64,000 bases of DNA from Neobacillus drentensis NBRC 102427 (GTDB lineage Bacteria > Bacillota > Bacilli > Bacillales > Cytobacillaceae), in assembly GCF_001591445.1 (NCBI RefSeq), contig NZ_BCUX01000009.1, positions 124,001 through 188,000 on the forward strand, given 5' to 3'. Below the pieces are notes generated by a model that saw nothing but the letters and a program-made list of their open reading frames with translations, was not told the origin of the DNA and did no database searches. The position numbers and the translations under genes are program-made. Positions within the stretch are counted from its first letter, which is position 1. Every line of letters begins with the position of its first letter. This document shows, piece after piece, positions 37,730 to 47,578 of the stretch.

Positions 37730-38563
37730 CTACGCATACCATAAATGAAAAGATGATAATTTACCAAATAAGAAGAAGTTAATTAAAACAATTAAAAATG
37801 ATGCTGAATTCCAAATCGCTAATTTCCGTCCAGATAGATTTTTCACGATGCGAAGATATAGCAGAATACTATAGGCCGTTAATAACAGAAACGAGCCGAT
37901 AATTTTCATATCGTACCATGGCATCCCCGGTACCTTAAGGAAGGCCCACTGCAACCCTAAGATGAGACTAAGCAGCAGCATTGGAACACCGATTACGGCC
38001 AATATGTAGGATGATTTTTCAAGCTTATCTAAGTCGGCCAATCGTAAGAGTCTAGTTCCCCATTTTTTCCGCTTTAATAAATCATATTGAAGCAGATATA
38101 ACGTCGAGAAAACGAAAGATAAGGAAAAAGCCCCGTACGAAAGGATCGCCATCGTAATATGAATTAATAGCAGTTCAGAAACCAGCTGCTTCGCCATGAT
38201 ATGTGAACTATATTGCATCGGCGCAAAGGTATGAATCGCCATGACTGTAAAGCCAAGGATATTTGTGAAAAAGACGATAAAATCGACTCTCATTAAATGA
38301 TTGATAACAATGGACAATGTGACTAAAATCCAGGCATAAAAATAGAGTCCCTCAAAAATAGTTAACACAGGGAATCTGCCTGTTTTGTACATATAGATTC
38401 CAAGGAAGCCAGTTTGTAAAATCCATACCAATGCAAGTAACCAGAAAGCAAAACGGTTTGCCTTCCGGTTATGGTGTAGGAAATCGAAAAAATATAACAA
38501 CACACTAAAGGCATATAGAACAACGGTTAATTCATGAAGCCTTGTCATAAAGACATTAAACAT
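37730..38563 (-). CDS. hemX: HemX membrane protein (CcsA-like)
   Basis: Integral membrane protein of 277 aa with about eight helices and a CcsA/cytochrome-c-assembly-like core (GAFSLSFVFSTLYLLQYDLL, WYDMKIIGSFLLLTAYSILL). In B. subtilis HemX lowers the level of glutamyl-tRNA reductase. It lies between hemA and hemC, as expected. Confidence 0.92.
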   Translation of the reverse strand: MFNVFMTRLHELTVVLYAFSVLLYFFDFLHHNRKANRFAFWLLALVWILQTGFLGIYMYKTGRFPVLTIFEGLYFYAWILVTLSIVINHLMRVDFIVFFTNILGFTVMAIHTFAPMQYSSHIMAKQLVSELLLIHITMAILSYGAFSLSFVFSTLYLLQYDLLKRKKWGTRLLRLADLDKLEKSSYILAVIGVPMLLLSLILGLQWAFLKVPGMPWYDMKIIGSFLLLTAYSILLYLRIVKNLSGRKLAIWNSASFLIVLINFFLFGKLSSFHLWYA

Positions 38564-38575
38564 AGAATGTACCCC

Positions 38576-39919
38576 TTATGACTGAAAGGAAGCCTGCGGT
38601 GTTGTAACCGGTATTTGATTTGTTTCGGCTGCTTTCGAATGTTGTTCGTTAACGAGCTCTTCAATATGAAAGATCTTCATAAAAAGATCCATTGCTTGAT
38701 TTGCATCAGGTCGCGCAGCCAATTCTTTCGCTTGTAAAATCGGGTCCTTTAGGAGCTGGTTGATGATACTTTTGGTATGTTTATTTAACACTTTTAGATC
38801 ACGTTCTGATAAATTTGGCAGCTTTCTTTCCAAGCTGTCCATTGTTTCAGATTGGATGACATGAGCTTTTTCCCGTAGTGCCGAGATAACCGGAACCACA
38901 CCAAGCATGCCTAGCCATTGCTTGAACTCAACGATTTCTTTTTCAATCATGAGCATGATTTTTTCAGCCGCTTTCTTCCGCTCTTGCAGGTTGGCCTCCA
39001 CAATCCCCTCTAAATCGTCAATATCATACAAAAAGACATTTTCAAGTTCCACAATTCTTGGATCTAAGTCCCGCGGTACAGCAATGTCCACCATAAATAA
39101 TGGCTTGCCTTTGCGTTTTTTCTCGACCTGGACCATCATTTCCTTTGAAATAACAAAGTCCTTTGCACCGGTTGAACTAATAAGAATATCAGCTTCTGCC
39201 AATGATTTTTCTAATTCTTCTAATGTTCTTGCCTTCCCGCTGAAGCGGTTAGCTAAGTCTTGTGCCTTTTCATAGGTCCGATTAATCACGGTAACCTTCT
39301 TCACACCACTACCGTGCAGGTTTTGAGCAGCCAATTCACCCATTTTACCGGCACCAAAAATTAACACATGTTTATTGGCAAGTGATCCGAAAATCTTTTT
39401 CGCCAATTCTACTGCTGCATAACTGACAGACACAGCATTTGCACCAATATCAGTTTCTGAATGCGCGCGTTTGGCAAGTGTTATCGCTTGTTTAAACAAG
39501 TGGTTAAACACAGTACCCGTCGTACCTTCTTGCTGACCGAGCATAAAACTTGTACGAACCTGTCCAAGGATTTGTGTTTCTCCTAAAACCATGGAATTCA
39601 ATCCACAAGTCACGTTAAATAAATGATCCACTGCGCCATCATCTTCATACACAAATAAAAACGGAGAGAATTCCTTTTGTTCTATCCCGAACCATTCTGA
39701 CAGAAATTCTTTAATATAATAGCGGCCTGTATGTAATTGATCTACAACCGCATAAATTTCCGTACGATTACATGTAGACACGATGATATTTTCTAGGATG
39801 CTTTTTTTTGTATTTAACTTTTTTATGGCATCCGCTAGATCGGCTTCATTAAAGGATAACCGCTCACGAATTTCCACAGGGGCAGTTTTATAATTAATAC
39901 CGATCACTAATGTATGCAT
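38576..39919 (-). CDS. hemA: Glutamyl-tRNA reductase
   Basis: NADPH-dependent enzyme of 447 aa that starts tetrapyrrole synthesis by reducing Glu-tRNA. The catalytic Cys is in [11 protein letters not shown] (about 50). The Rossmann motif is [18 protein letters not shown] (about 183). The dimerisation helix domain is C-terminal. First gene of the heme operon; a PerR-box-like sequence overlaps its promoter. Confidence 0.98.
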   Translation of the reverse strand: MHTLVIGINYKTAPVEIRERLSFNEADLADAIKKLNTKKSILENIIVSTCNRTEIYAVVDQLHTGRYYIKEFLSEWFGIEQKEFSPFLFVYEDDGAVDHLFNVTCGLNSMVLGETQILGQVRTSFMLGQQEGTTGTVFNHLFKQAITLAKRAHSETDIGANAVSVSYAAVELAKKIFGSLANKHVLIFGAGKMGELAAQNLHGSGVKKVTVINRTYEKAQDLANRFSGKARTLEELEKSLAEADILISSTGAKDFVISKEMMVQVEKKRKGKPLFMVDIAVPRDLDPRIVELENVFLYDIDDLEGIVEANLQERKKAAEKIMLMIEKEIVEFKQWLGMLGVVPVISALREKAHVIQSETMDSLERKLPNLSERDLKVLNKHTKSIINQLLKDPILQAKELAARPDANQAMDLFMKIFHIEELVNEQHSKAAETNQIPVTTPQASFQS

Positions 39920-39954
39920 TTGTTAGGACACCCCCCATAGATATTACAACTTAA

Positions 39955-39969
39955 CTAGTATGATTATAT
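39955..39969 (-). promoter_or_regulatory. hemA -10 element overlapping a PerR-box-like sequence
   Basis: Minus strand reads ATATAATCATACTAG, 10 of 14 matches to the PerR box TTATAATNATTATAA, with a consensus TATAAT -10 in its first half. In B. subtilis hemAXCDBL is PerR-repressed. The match is partial and no good -35 is seen. Confidence 0.35.
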
Positions 39970-40195
39970 CATGACCAAATTCGACTTTTGCTCGAAAAAT
40001 GTGAACAGAAAACGAAACTATATGTTAATATATTAAAGGAAAGTTGAGTAAAAGTTATACTGATAAGGACATATTAGCATGGTTTCCTTTAGACTTTCTT
40101 AATAGCTAAATAAATTTTTTTAAAATACTTCCTTATGTACAGTACCAAAAAAGTGGACGATATTCAAGTGAACCTTACTGGAAGTGGTGTTTTTG

Positions 40196-40684
40196 ATGAA
40201 GAATCAACGAATTTTTCCTGGGATTATTTTAATAGGCTTTGGAGCTTACTTTCTATTGCAGCAAGCTGGGATAACGATTTTCCAACAATTTTTCACCTGG
40301 CCGACCCTGCTCTTGATTGTTGGAATTGCTTTTTTAGGTCAAGGGTATTCAGCAGAAGAGTCTGAGGCAATTCTTCCTGGGGTCATTATGACTGGATTTG
40401 GACTTCACTTTCATCTAGTCGGCAAGATATCCATATGGCCAAGCAACAATATTGGTATGCTCATATTAATTATCTCGATCGGATTTTTTCTGCGCTTTCA
40501 AAAAACGAATGCAGGTTTGTTCCAAGCATTTCTCTTTCTTATTTTAGCTGTTCTACTGTTATTTTATGATAAAATAACTGCTTATTTTGATTTACTTCAA
40601 AACGGAATGAGTTTTGTGTGGAAATTTTGGCCCGCTCTCCTCATTGTTGTTGGTATTTATTTTCTACTAAAGAAGAAAAAATAA
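40196..40684 (+). CDS. ysxD: YsxD-like membrane protein (LiaI/LiaF-type transmembrane region)
   Basis: Protein of 162 aa with about five short hydrophobic segments. It has the PGIILIGFGAYFLL, WPTLLLIVGIAFLGQG and WPALLIVVGIYFLL pattern seen in DUF5668/LiaF-like transmembrane modules. It is on the plus strand between hemA and engB, the place of ysxD in B. subtilis. No LiaF-type soluble domain is present. ATG 40196 is preferred over the upstream GTG 40184 because GGAAGTGG precedes it. Function unknown, possibly envelope stress. Confidence 0.7.
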   Translation: MKNQRIFPGIILIGFGAYFLLQQAGITIFQQFFTWPTLLLIVGIAFLGQGYSAEESEAILPGVIMTGFGLHFHLVGKISIWPSNNIGMLILIISIGFFLRFQKTNAGLFQAFLFLILAVLLLFYDKITAYFDLLQNGMSFVWKFWPALLIVVGIYFLLKKKK

Positions 40685-40716
40685 CGCCTGGCGCAAAATG
40701 CCCAGGCGTTTATTTT
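40683..40716 (+). terminator. Bidirectional terminator between ysxD and engB
   Basis: 9-bp stem AACGCCTGG / CCAGGCGTT with T-runs on both sides (TTTATTTTTT downstream on plus, TTATTTTTTC on minus), serving convergent genes. Confidence 0.85.
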
Positions 40717-41298
40717 TTACATAAAGCTTTGCAAAACGGACCAAGCCTCATCTTTTCCGAGTCCGGTTTCTGATGAAAACAAAACCATTTGATCATTTTT
40801 ATCAAGATCTAACGTTTCTCTGACTATTTTTAAATGCTTTTGCCATTTCCCTTTTGGGATTTTATCTGCCTTTGTGGCAATGATGATACAAGGAATCTCA
40901 TGATGTTTTAAAAATTCATACATCATCACATCATCCTTGGACGGTGGATGTCTAAGGTCAACGATTTGAACCGCCGCTTTTAATTGCTCGCGCGAGGTAA
41001 AATACGTTTCAATCATTCTTCCCCATGCTGCCCGCTCTGATTTTGAAACCTTCGCGTATCCATAACCAGGCACATCGACAAAATGCAGCATTTCGTTAAT
41101 CAAATAGAAATTAAGCGTTTGTGTTTTTCCTGGCTTCGATGATATTCTTGCTAAAGCCTTTCGGTTCAGCATTTTATTGATAAAAGAAGATTTACCGACA
41201 TTGGAACGACCGGCAAGCGCAAACTCTGGTAAATCTGTTTCCGGGTATTGTTCCGGCTTTACTGCACTGATGACAATCTCTGAGCTGACTACCTTCAT
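40717..41298 (-). CDS. engB: Ribosome biogenesis GTPase EngB/YsxC
   Basis: GTPase of 193 aa needed for 50S assembly. G1 [12 protein letters not shown]2 region [10 protein letters not shown]3 [10 protein letters not shown]4 ATKADKIP and G5-like FSSETG are all present. Overlaps the lonA stop by 4 nt, as in B. subtilis. Confidence 0.97.
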   Translation of the reverse strand: MKVVSSEIVISAVKPEQYPETDLPEFALAGRSNVGKSSFINKMLNRKALARISSKPGKTQTLNFYLINEMLHFVDVPGYGYAKVSKSERAAWGRMIETYFTSREQLKAAVQIVDLRHPPSKDDVMMYEFLKHHEIPCIIIATKADKIPKGKWQKHLKIVRETLDLDKNDQMVLFSSETGLGKDEAWSVLQSFM

Positions 41299-43622
41299 TT
41301 CACTTCACCTTCCAAAAGGGCATGCTTTAGGACTTCATCGACATGGGACACAAGGACAAAGTCCAGTTCATTCCTGACGCTTTCTGGGATATCATCTATA
41401 TCTTTTTCGTTATCCTTCGGAAGAATAATCTTGGTTAAACCCGCTCTATGGGCGCTAAGTGTCTTTTCCTTTAGGCCGCCAATAGGAAGAACCCTGCCTC
41501 TTAAGGTAATCTCACCAGTCATGCCTACTTCACGACGAATCGGTCGGTTAGACAGAGCGGATACAAGTGCGGTTGCCATCGTGATTCCGGCTGATGGTCC
41601 ATCCTTTGGTACTGCACCTTCTGGAACATGGATATGGATATCATATTTTTCATGGAAGTCCTCTTCAATCCCAAGTTCCTTGGCTTTGGAGCGGATATAA
41701 CTGAATGCCGCTTGTGCTGATTCCTTCATCACGTCGCCAAGCTTTCCAGTTAATACGAGCTTCCCTTTACCAGGTGATAGTGATACTTCAATTTGGAGGG
41801 TGTCGCCGCCAACGGTTGTATAAGCTAAACCGGTTGCCACGCCAATCTGATCTTCAGACTCAGCCATCCCATAGTGGAATCTGGTTTTCCCTAAAAACTC
41901 TTCGATATTTTTTTCAGTAATAATGACGCGCTTCTTCTCACCGGAAACAATAATTTTTGCTGTTTTCCGGCAAAGGGTTGCCATTTGACGTTCTAAACTT
42001 CGAACACCGGCTTCGCGCGTGTAGTAACGAACAACTTTAAGAATCGCATCATCACGGACTTGAAGAATTCCTTTGGTAAGACCATTTTCTTTGATTTGTT
42101 TTGGAAGTAAATGATCTCGGCAAATATGGACTTTTTCAAGCTCCGTATAGCCTGCAATTGTGATAATTTCCATTCTGTCTAAAAGTGGGCCTGGAATCGT
42201 TGATAGGTTATTTGCTGTTGCGATAAACATAACCTTGGAAAGGTCATAAGTTTCTTCTATATAATGGTCGCTAAAGTTATTATTTTGTTCAGGATCTAAC
42301 ACTTCAAGCATTGCGCTAGATGGATCGCCACGGAAATCACTCGACATTTTATCGATTTCATCCAGTAAAAAGACCGGGTTAATTGTACCTGCTTTTTTCA
42401 TTCCTTGGATGATTCGTCCTGGCATGGCACCAACATAGGTTCTGCGATGTCCACGAATTTCCGATTCATCGCGTACTCCGCCTAGTGAGACACGGACAAA
42501 ATTCCGATTGAGCGATGTCGCAATCGAGCGTGCAAGACTCGTTTTACCAACACCTGGAGGGCCTGCGAGACAAAGGATCGGTCCTTTTAACGAATTCGTC
42601 AGCTTTTGAACCGCTAAATATTCGAGGACACGTTCCTTCACTTTTTCAAGTCCGTAATGATCCTGATTTAAAACCTTTTCAGCACGGAGAATGTCAATGT
42701 CATCCTCTGTTTTTTTCGACCATGGGATGGAGATTAACCAGTCGATATAATTGCGAATGACCGCACTTTCTGCCGAGCTTGCTGGCACTTTTTCATAGCG
42801 ATCAAGTTCCTTACGTGCAGCTTGAAGGACATGTTCAGGCATTCCTGCTTGCTCCACTTTTTTCGTAAGTTCAACAATTTCACCCGTTTTACCTTCTTTA
42901 TCGCCTAATTCCTTTTGAATCGCCTTCATCTGCTCACGCAAATAATACTCTTTTTGCGTCCTTTCCATCGAACGCTTGACACGCTGGCCAATCTTTTTTT
43001 CTAAATTCAAGACTTCTTTTTCATTATGAATGGTATCGATTACTTTATTTACTCGTTCTTTAATATCTGTTGTTTCGAGGATTTCCTGCTTTTCCTTTAG
43101 CTTGATTGGTAAATGAGAGGAAATGATATCCGCCATTCTACCAGGTTCTTCAATATCAGCAACTGAAGCATAAGTTTCTGCTGAGATTTTTTTCGATAAT
43201 TTTATGTATTGCTCGAAATAATCAAGCATCGTTCTCATTAAGGCCTGATCTTCAACATCCTTCGTCTCCGAATCTTCATGGGTAACAATCGTAACCGCAT
43301 AATGGTCTTCCTCATCATGAAATGAAACGATTTCTCCGCGGAGTAAGCCTTCTACCAATACTCTTATCGTACCGTTTGGCAGTTTTAGCATTTGTTTAAC
43401 TTTCGTTAACGTTCCAATCGTGTATAAATCCTCCTCAGAAGGGTCATCAATCGAAACTTCCTTTTGAGTGGTTAAGAAAATTAAGTGGTCATCTACCATT
43501 GCTTTTTCAAGTGCTTGTACTGATCGTTCACGTCCTACATCTAAATGAAGGACCATAGTCGGATAGACGAGCAATCCTCGAAGCGGCAGGAGGGGGACGA
43601 TCAATTCGTTCTTTTTCGTCAA
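41295..43622 (-). CDS. lonA: ATP-dependent protease LonA
   Basis: Lon protease of about 775 aa. The N-terminal substrate domain ([13 protein letters not shown]) is followed by AAA+ Walker [14 protein letters not shown] and Walker [12 protein letters not shown]. In the C-terminal Ser-Lys proteolytic domain, the Ser is in [15 protein letters not shown] and the Lys in [18 protein letters not shown] 43622 is chosen as start because GGAGG lies nine nt upstream; the reading frame upstream of it contains that site. Confidence 0.97.
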   Translation of the reverse strand: MTKKNELIVPLLPLRGLLVYPTMVLHLDVGRERSVQALEKAMVDDHLIFLTTQKEVSIDDPSEEDLYTIGTLTKVKQMLKLPNGTIRVLVEGLLRGEIVSFHDEEDHYAVTIVTHEDSETKDVEDQALMRTMLDYFEQYIKLSKKISAETYASVADIEEPGRMADIISSHLPIKLKEKQEILETTDIKERVNKVIDTIHNEKEVLNLEKKIGQRVKRSMERTQKEYYLREQMKAIQKELGDKEGKTGEIVELTKKVEQAGMPEHVLQAARKELDRYEKVPASSAESAVIRNYIDWLISIPWSKKTEDDIDILRAEKVLNQDHYGLEKVKERVLEYLAVQKLTNSLKGPILCLAGPPGVGKTSLARSIATSLNRNFVRVSLGGVRDESEIRGHRRTYVGAMPGRIIQGMKKAGTINPVFLLDEIDKMSSDFRGDPSSAMLEVLDPEQNNNFSDHYIEETYDLSKVMFIATANNLSTIPGPLLDRMEIITIAGYTELEKVHICRDHLLPKQIKENGLTKGILQVRDDAILKVVRYYTREAGVRSLERQMATLCRKTAKIIVSGEKKRVIITEKNIEEFLGKTRFHYGMAESEDQIGVATGLAYTTVGGDTLQIEVSLSPGKGKLVLTGKLGDVMKESAQAAFSYIRSKAKELGIEEDFHEKYDIHIHVPEGAVPKDGPSAGITMATALVSALSNRPIRREVGMTGEITLRGRVLPIGGLKEKTLSAHRAGLTKIILPKDNEKDIDDIPESVRNELDFVLVSHVDEVLKHALLEGEVK

Positions 43623-43683
43623 ATAACTGCACCTCCACATGCAAATCAATTTTTTACTGCAAAATCAGAAAGGTCTTTGTACA

Positions 43684-43712
43684 ATTCTATCCTATTTATT
43701 TTTAAGTGTCTA
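43684..43712 (-). promoter_or_regulatory. SigmaA promoter of lonA-engB
   Basis: -35 TAGACA (43707-43712) and -10 TAGAAT (43684-43689), 17-nt spacer, each one base off consensus. No clear CtsR heptad pair (GGTCAAA repeat) was found next to it. Confidence 0.6.
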
Positions 43713-43821
43713 TTTTTAGAGAACGCAGGTGCAACCTCATGTTCAGCATAGTTTTATTTTTCCCAAACACGAAGAATTCTTTCTAGGTTCTTGTGAGAAT
43801 TCTCAGATTAGTTATCTGCAA

Positions 43822-43860
43822 TAAAAAACTTCGGTTTGCCTATTGAACCACAAACCGAAG
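43822..43860 (-). terminator. lonB terminator
   Basis: Minus-strand 10-bp stem CTTCGGTTTG / CAAACCGAAG, 12-nt loop, followed by TTTTTTATTG. Confidence 0.85.
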
Positions 43861-43867
43861 CTTTTCG

Positions 43868-45535
43868 TTAGATACTCTCTTTTTTAGATAGTTCAATCGA
43901 TGCAGGAATTGCATCCATTTTCTGATAGTCATTTACTAGGGCAATCTCAAATACCTCGTGTAGATGGGTGACTGGAACGATATTGATACCCTCAATTTCA
44001 TTTAAGATGGTTTGCATATTCTCTTCTGGGATAATTACCGTCTTCACTCCTGCCTTTTTCGCAGCCTTTACCTTTGGATAGACCCCGCCAATCGGTTTCA
44101 CATTCCCATGAATACTAATTTCTCCCGTCATAGCGACGGTATTATCGATTGGAATTTTGTAAATAGCCGAGTAAATCCCCGTTGCCATCGCGATTCCGGC
44201 TGACGGCCCATCAATAGGAACACCACCGGGGAAGTTCACATGAATATCGAAGTCATTTGCCGGTACGCCCATCGATCGTAAAACTGTAATTACATTCTCA
44301 ATTGAACCGCGCGCCATACTCTTGCGGCGAACGGATTTCCCTTGCCCGCCAATACTTTCTTCATCGACGATACCGGTAATATTGATGGATCCTTTATCCT
44401 TTGCGGGGATCACGGTAACTTCTATTTCTAGTAAAGCACCTGAATTTGGCCCGTACACCGCAAGACCATTAATCAACCCTACATGAGAGATGTCATTAAT
44501 TTTCCTTTCCATTCTTGGTGACATTTGACTCGCATGAATAACCCATTCAATATCTTCATCTTTGATATAATTACGGTCTTCGGTAATTGCCAGTCCTGCC
44601 GCTATTTGAATCAAATTTACCGTTTCCCGGCCATTTCTCGCATAGTTGGCAATGGTATTCACACCAAGTTCGCTTATTTGAAGGTTCACTTTTTTCGCAG
44701 CATTATTGGCAATTTCGACGATTTCTTCTTGATTTAAATCCCTGAAGAATACCTCCATGCAGCGCGAACGAATCGCTGGCGGGATTTCACTTGGCGTCCT
44801 GGTTGTGGCGCCGATTAGACGAAAGTCAGCAGGAAGGCCATTTTTAAAAATATCATGGATATGAGTCGGGATTTGGTTATTTTCCTCATTGTAATACGCA
44901 CTTTCGAGAAATACCTTGCGATCCTCTAATACTTTTAAAAGTTTATTCATTTGAATCGGATGCAATTCTCCAATTTCATCGATAAACAGGACACCGCCAT
45001 GGGCATTCGTGACTGCCCCTTGCTTAGGCTGAGGAATTCCTGCTTGTCCCATCGCTCCGGCACCTTGATAAATTGGGTCATGAACCGAACCAATTAGGGG
45101 ATCAGCTATCCCTCGTTCATCAAAGCGCGCAGTCGTCGCATCTAGTTCGATAAATACGGATTCCGGTTTAAATGGTGATTTTCGATTTTTTTTCGCTTCT
45201 TCTAACACGAGGCGTGCGGCGGCTGTTTTTCCTATGCCAGGTGGTCCATAAATGATTACATGCTGTGGATTCGGTCCACATAGTGCCGCTTTTAAGGATT
45301 TGATTCCATCTTCTTGGCCGACAATGTCTTGAAAGCTTGTTGGCCGTACTTTTTCCGCTAATGGTTCTGTAAGTGAAATGGATCTCATTTTGCGAAGCTG
45401 CTCCATTTCCTTTCGGGATTCCCGATCAATGGATACTTTTTGTGTCCGCTGATTCCTCAGCAAATTCCAAAAATACAGCCCAATGATGATTCCAAAAAAT
45501 AGCTGTATAAATAAGGCAATCCCCGTCCAACTCAT
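43868..45535 (-). CDS. lonB: Forespore Lon-type protease LonB
   Basis: Membrane-anchored Lon-like protease of 555 aa. The N-terminal helix is IALFIQLFFGIIIGLYFWNLL. AAA+ Walker A is YGPPGIGKTAAARL and Walker B GGVLFIDEIGEL. The proteolytic Ser is in PIDGPSAGIAMATG and the Lys in PIGGVYPKVKAAKKAG. In B. subtilis it is sigmaF-dependent and prevents early sigmaG activity. A near-consensus sigmaF promoter lies upstream here too. Confidence 0.96.
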   Translation of the reverse strand: MSWTGIALFIQLFFGIIIGLYFWNLLRNQRTQKVSIDRESRKEMEQLRKMRSISLTEPLAEKVRPTSFQDIVGQEDGIKSLKAALCGPNPQHVIIYGPPGIGKTAAARLVLEEAKKNRKSPFKPESVFIELDATTARFDERGIADPLIGSVHDPIYQGAGAMGQAGIPQPKQGAVTNAHGGVLFIDEIGELHPIQMNKLLKVLEDRKVFLESAYYNEENNQIPTHIHDIFKNGLPADFRLIGATTRTPSEIPPAIRSRCMEVFFRDLNQEEIVEIANNAAKKVNLQISELGVNTIANYARNGRETVNLIQIAAGLAITEDRNYIKDEDIEWVIHASQMSPRMERKINDISHVGLINGLAVYGPNSGALLEIEVTVIPAKDKGSINITGIVDEESIGGQGKSVRRKSMARGSIENVITVLRSMGVPANDFDIHVNFPGGVPIDGPSAGIAMATGIYSAIYKIPIDNTVAMTGEISIHGNVKPIGGVYPKVKAAKKAGVKTVIIPEENMQTILNEIEGINIVPVTHLHEVFEIALVNDYQKMDAIPASIELSKKESI

Positions 45536-45580
45536 ACATTTCCCTCCTGCATTTCATCTTATTACTAAATATATATTAAT

Positions 45581-45610
45581 AAGTATTTCCTGCAGATGGA
45601 TGGAATAAAC
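45581..45610 (-). promoter_or_regulatory. SigmaF (or sigmaG) promoter of lonB
   Basis: -35 GTTTA (45606-45610), 15-nt spacer, -10 GGAAATACTT (45581-45590). This compares with GYWTA / GGNNANAHTR: every defined position fits except the last. It is about 45 nt before the lonB start. Confidence 0.65.
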
Positions 45611-45656
45611 CACAAATCGTAAGAAACTGTTGGGATGGAGAGGGGGGAATTAGATT

Positions 45657-45850
45657 CGCGCATGGATTCGGGGATTCGCCAATAGAACCTGCAAATCCGC
45701 CAATAGAACCTAATAATTCGCCAATAGAACCTGGAAATCCGCCAATAGAACCTGCAAATCCGCCAATAGGGCCTGATAATTCGCCAATAGAACCTGTAAA
45801 TCCGCCAATAGGGCCAGATAATTCGCCAATAGAACCTGCAAATTTGCTTA
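45657..45850 (+). repeat. Intergenic 21-bp phased array C (core CGCCAATAGAACCTG)
   Basis: CGCCAATAG starts at 45677, 45698, 45719, 45740, 45761, 45782, 45803 and 45824, exactly 21 bp apart, with decayed flanking units at 45657 and about 45845. Units alternate T(T/C)CGCCAATAGAACCT and TCCGCCAATAGGGCC. It sits between the clpX terminator and the lonB promoter. The rest of the 389-bp spacer is covered by those two features. Confidence 0.95.
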
Positions 45851-45890
45851 TTTTTACAAAATTACATTTATAATCACCAAAAATGAACAG

Positions 45891-45916
45891 AAAAAGACCC
45901 GGCAGAAGCCGAGTCT
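45891..45916 (-). terminator. clpX terminator
   Basis: Minus-strand 10-bp stem AAGACTCGGC / GCCGGGTCTT (one mismatch), loop TTCT, followed by TTTC. Confidence 0.8.
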
Positions 45917-45924
45917 TAGCTATT

Positions 45925-47193
45925 TTATGCAGATTTTTCTTCAGCAACGACAGTTCCGTCTTCTAAGAGAAGTTTTGGAACACTATTGTTAATGACCGTT
46001 TCTTTTGTAATGACACACTTTGTAATGTCATCACGTGAAGGCAGGTCAAACATAACATCTAGCATAATTCCTTCAATAATCGAACGTAAACCACGGGCGC
46101 CGGTTTTGCGTTCAATTGCCTTTTTGGCAATTTCAATTAATGCGCCTTCTTCAAATTGAAGCTCGACATCGTCAATTTCCAGCATTTTTTGATATTGCTT
46201 AACTAGAGCATTTTTTGGCTTTGTTAAAATTTCAATCAATGCGGATTCGTCTAATTGCTCAAGGCTCGCAATTACTGGAAGACGTCCAATAAATTCAGGA
46301 ATTAATCCAAAACGTAGTAAGTCTTCAGGTAATACTTTTGAAAGAAGCTCTTTCTGTGTAACTTCCTGCTGCTTAATATCCGAACCAAAACCAATTACTT
46401 TTTGGCCTAAACGGCGCTTGATAATCGGTTCGATCCCGTCAAATGCTCCGCCGCAGATAAATAGAATATTGGTTGTATCGATTTGAATAAATTCTTGATG
46501 CGGGTGTTTTCTTCCCCCTTGAGGTGGAACACTTGCAACCGTACCTTCAAGAATTTTTAATAATGCTTGCTGAACACCTTCACCGGAAACATCCCTTGTA
46601 ATCGAAGGATTTTCGGACTTACGAGCAATTTTATCAATTTCATCAATATAGATAATCCCTTTTTCTGCCTTTTCTACATCGTAATCAGCAGATTGAATTA
46701 ATTTTAATAAAATATTCTCAACATCTTCCCCAACATAACCAGCTTCCGTTAGAGAAGTTGCATCTGCAATCGCAAAAGGTACATTCAAGATACGTGCCAA
46801 GGTTTGGGCAAGTAACGTTTTACCGCTTCCTGTTGGTCCAATCATACAGATATTACTCTTAGCAAGTTCCACATCATCTATTTTGCTATTAGAATTGATG
46901 CGCTTATAGTGATTGTAAACTGCCACTGATAGCGACTTCTTCGCTTGATCCTGCCCGATAACATACTCATCGAGTATTTCACAAATTTCTTTCGGCTTTG
47001 GTACGTCTTTAAATTCTACTTCCTCTTCGGTTCCAAGTTCTTCCTCAACGATTTCGGTACAAAGTTCAATACATTCATCACATATGTAAACCCCTGGCCC
47101 CGCAACCAGTTTACGAACTTGGTCCTGTGTTTTACCACAGAAGGAACACTTTAATTGTCCTTTTTCATCATTAAATTTAAACAATCCTTTCAC
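45925..47193 (-). CDS. clpX: ATP-dependent Clp protease ATP-binding subunit ClpX
   Basis: Unfoldase of 422 aa. The N-terminal zinc-binding domain is [11 protein letters not shown] ... CDECIELC. Walker A is [12 protein letters not shown] and Walker [13 protein letters not shown]. The pore loop region is GYVGEDVE and sensor 2 GARGLRSI. It feeds ClpP. It lies between lonB and tig as in B. subtilis. Confidence 0.98.
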   Translation of the reverse strand: MKGLFKFNDEKGQLKCSFCGKTQDQVRKLVAGPGVYICDECIELCTEIVEEELGTEEEVEFKDVPKPKEICEILDEYVIGQDQAKKSLSVAVYNHYKRINSNSKIDDVELAKSNICMIGPTGSGKTLLAQTLARILNVPFAIADATSLTEAGYVGEDVENILLKLIQSADYDVEKAEKGIIYIDEIDKIARKSENPSITRDVSGEGVQQALLKILEGTVASVPPQGGRKHPHQEFIQIDTTNILFICGGAFDGIEPIIKRRLGQKVIGFGSDIKQQEVTQKELLSKVLPEDLLRFGLIPEFIGRLPVIASLEQLDESALIEILTKPKNALVKQYQKMLEIDDVELQFEEGALIEIAKKAIERKTGARGLRSIIEGIMLDVMFDLPSRDDITKCVITKETVINNSVPKLLLEDGTVVAEEKSA

Positions 47194-47578
47194 CCCTTAA
47201 AACGTGTTAATTCCATATTGTAAGCGTTTGAATCACATAAACAAAAGTCAAGCTCTCTCTAATATTGATTAGTATGTATGTTGCATTGTAACACATAAAT
47301 CCAATGGACTGAAATAAAAAGCTTACGGTAATATGTTTTGCATAACTCGACTTTTGTTAGGTGTGATTCTTTGTAATACTTATGTACTCATTAATCTTAA
47401 CCATAATGCTAAAAATAAATCTCAAAGCTGTCTGGAAATTATTTATTGTTATTCGCTATGTCTAACTTGTTTTCCTGCCCATTGGTAAAAATGTTCCTAC
47501 TTCTCATTATAATATGTATTTGAAAGAAAGTATAAAACAAGGCACGATTTATATCGTGCCCTGCAATATTTAGGTTAA
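47194..47578. other. 385-bp tig-clpX spacer
   Basis: Holds the tig terminator at 47533-47560 and AT-rich DNA with no ORF carrying a ribosome-binding site. Possible clpX -10 elements on the minus strand are TACAAT (47285-47290) and TATAAT (47506-47511), each with a poor -35. No CtsR or array motif was seen. Confidence 0.5.
47533..47560 (-). terminator. tig terminator
   Basis: Minus-strand perfect 8-bp stem GGCACGAT / ATCGTGCC, loop ATAA, followed by TTGTTTTAT, 18 nt after the tig stop. Confidence 0.8.

Noticed and set aside
43620..43867. CtsR operator at lonA
   Set aside because: Only isolated GTCTTTG-like words were seen; the tandem GGTCAAA heptads needed for CtsR are not present.
45576..45947. 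Open frame of 123 codons across array C reading a GSIGEL/GPIGGF heptad repeat
   Set aside because: The frame is open only because the 21-bp unit equals seven codons. It has no ribosome-binding site, starts inside the 3' end of clpX and runs over the clpX terminator. Array A has 20-bp steps that break frame, so the family is not coding.
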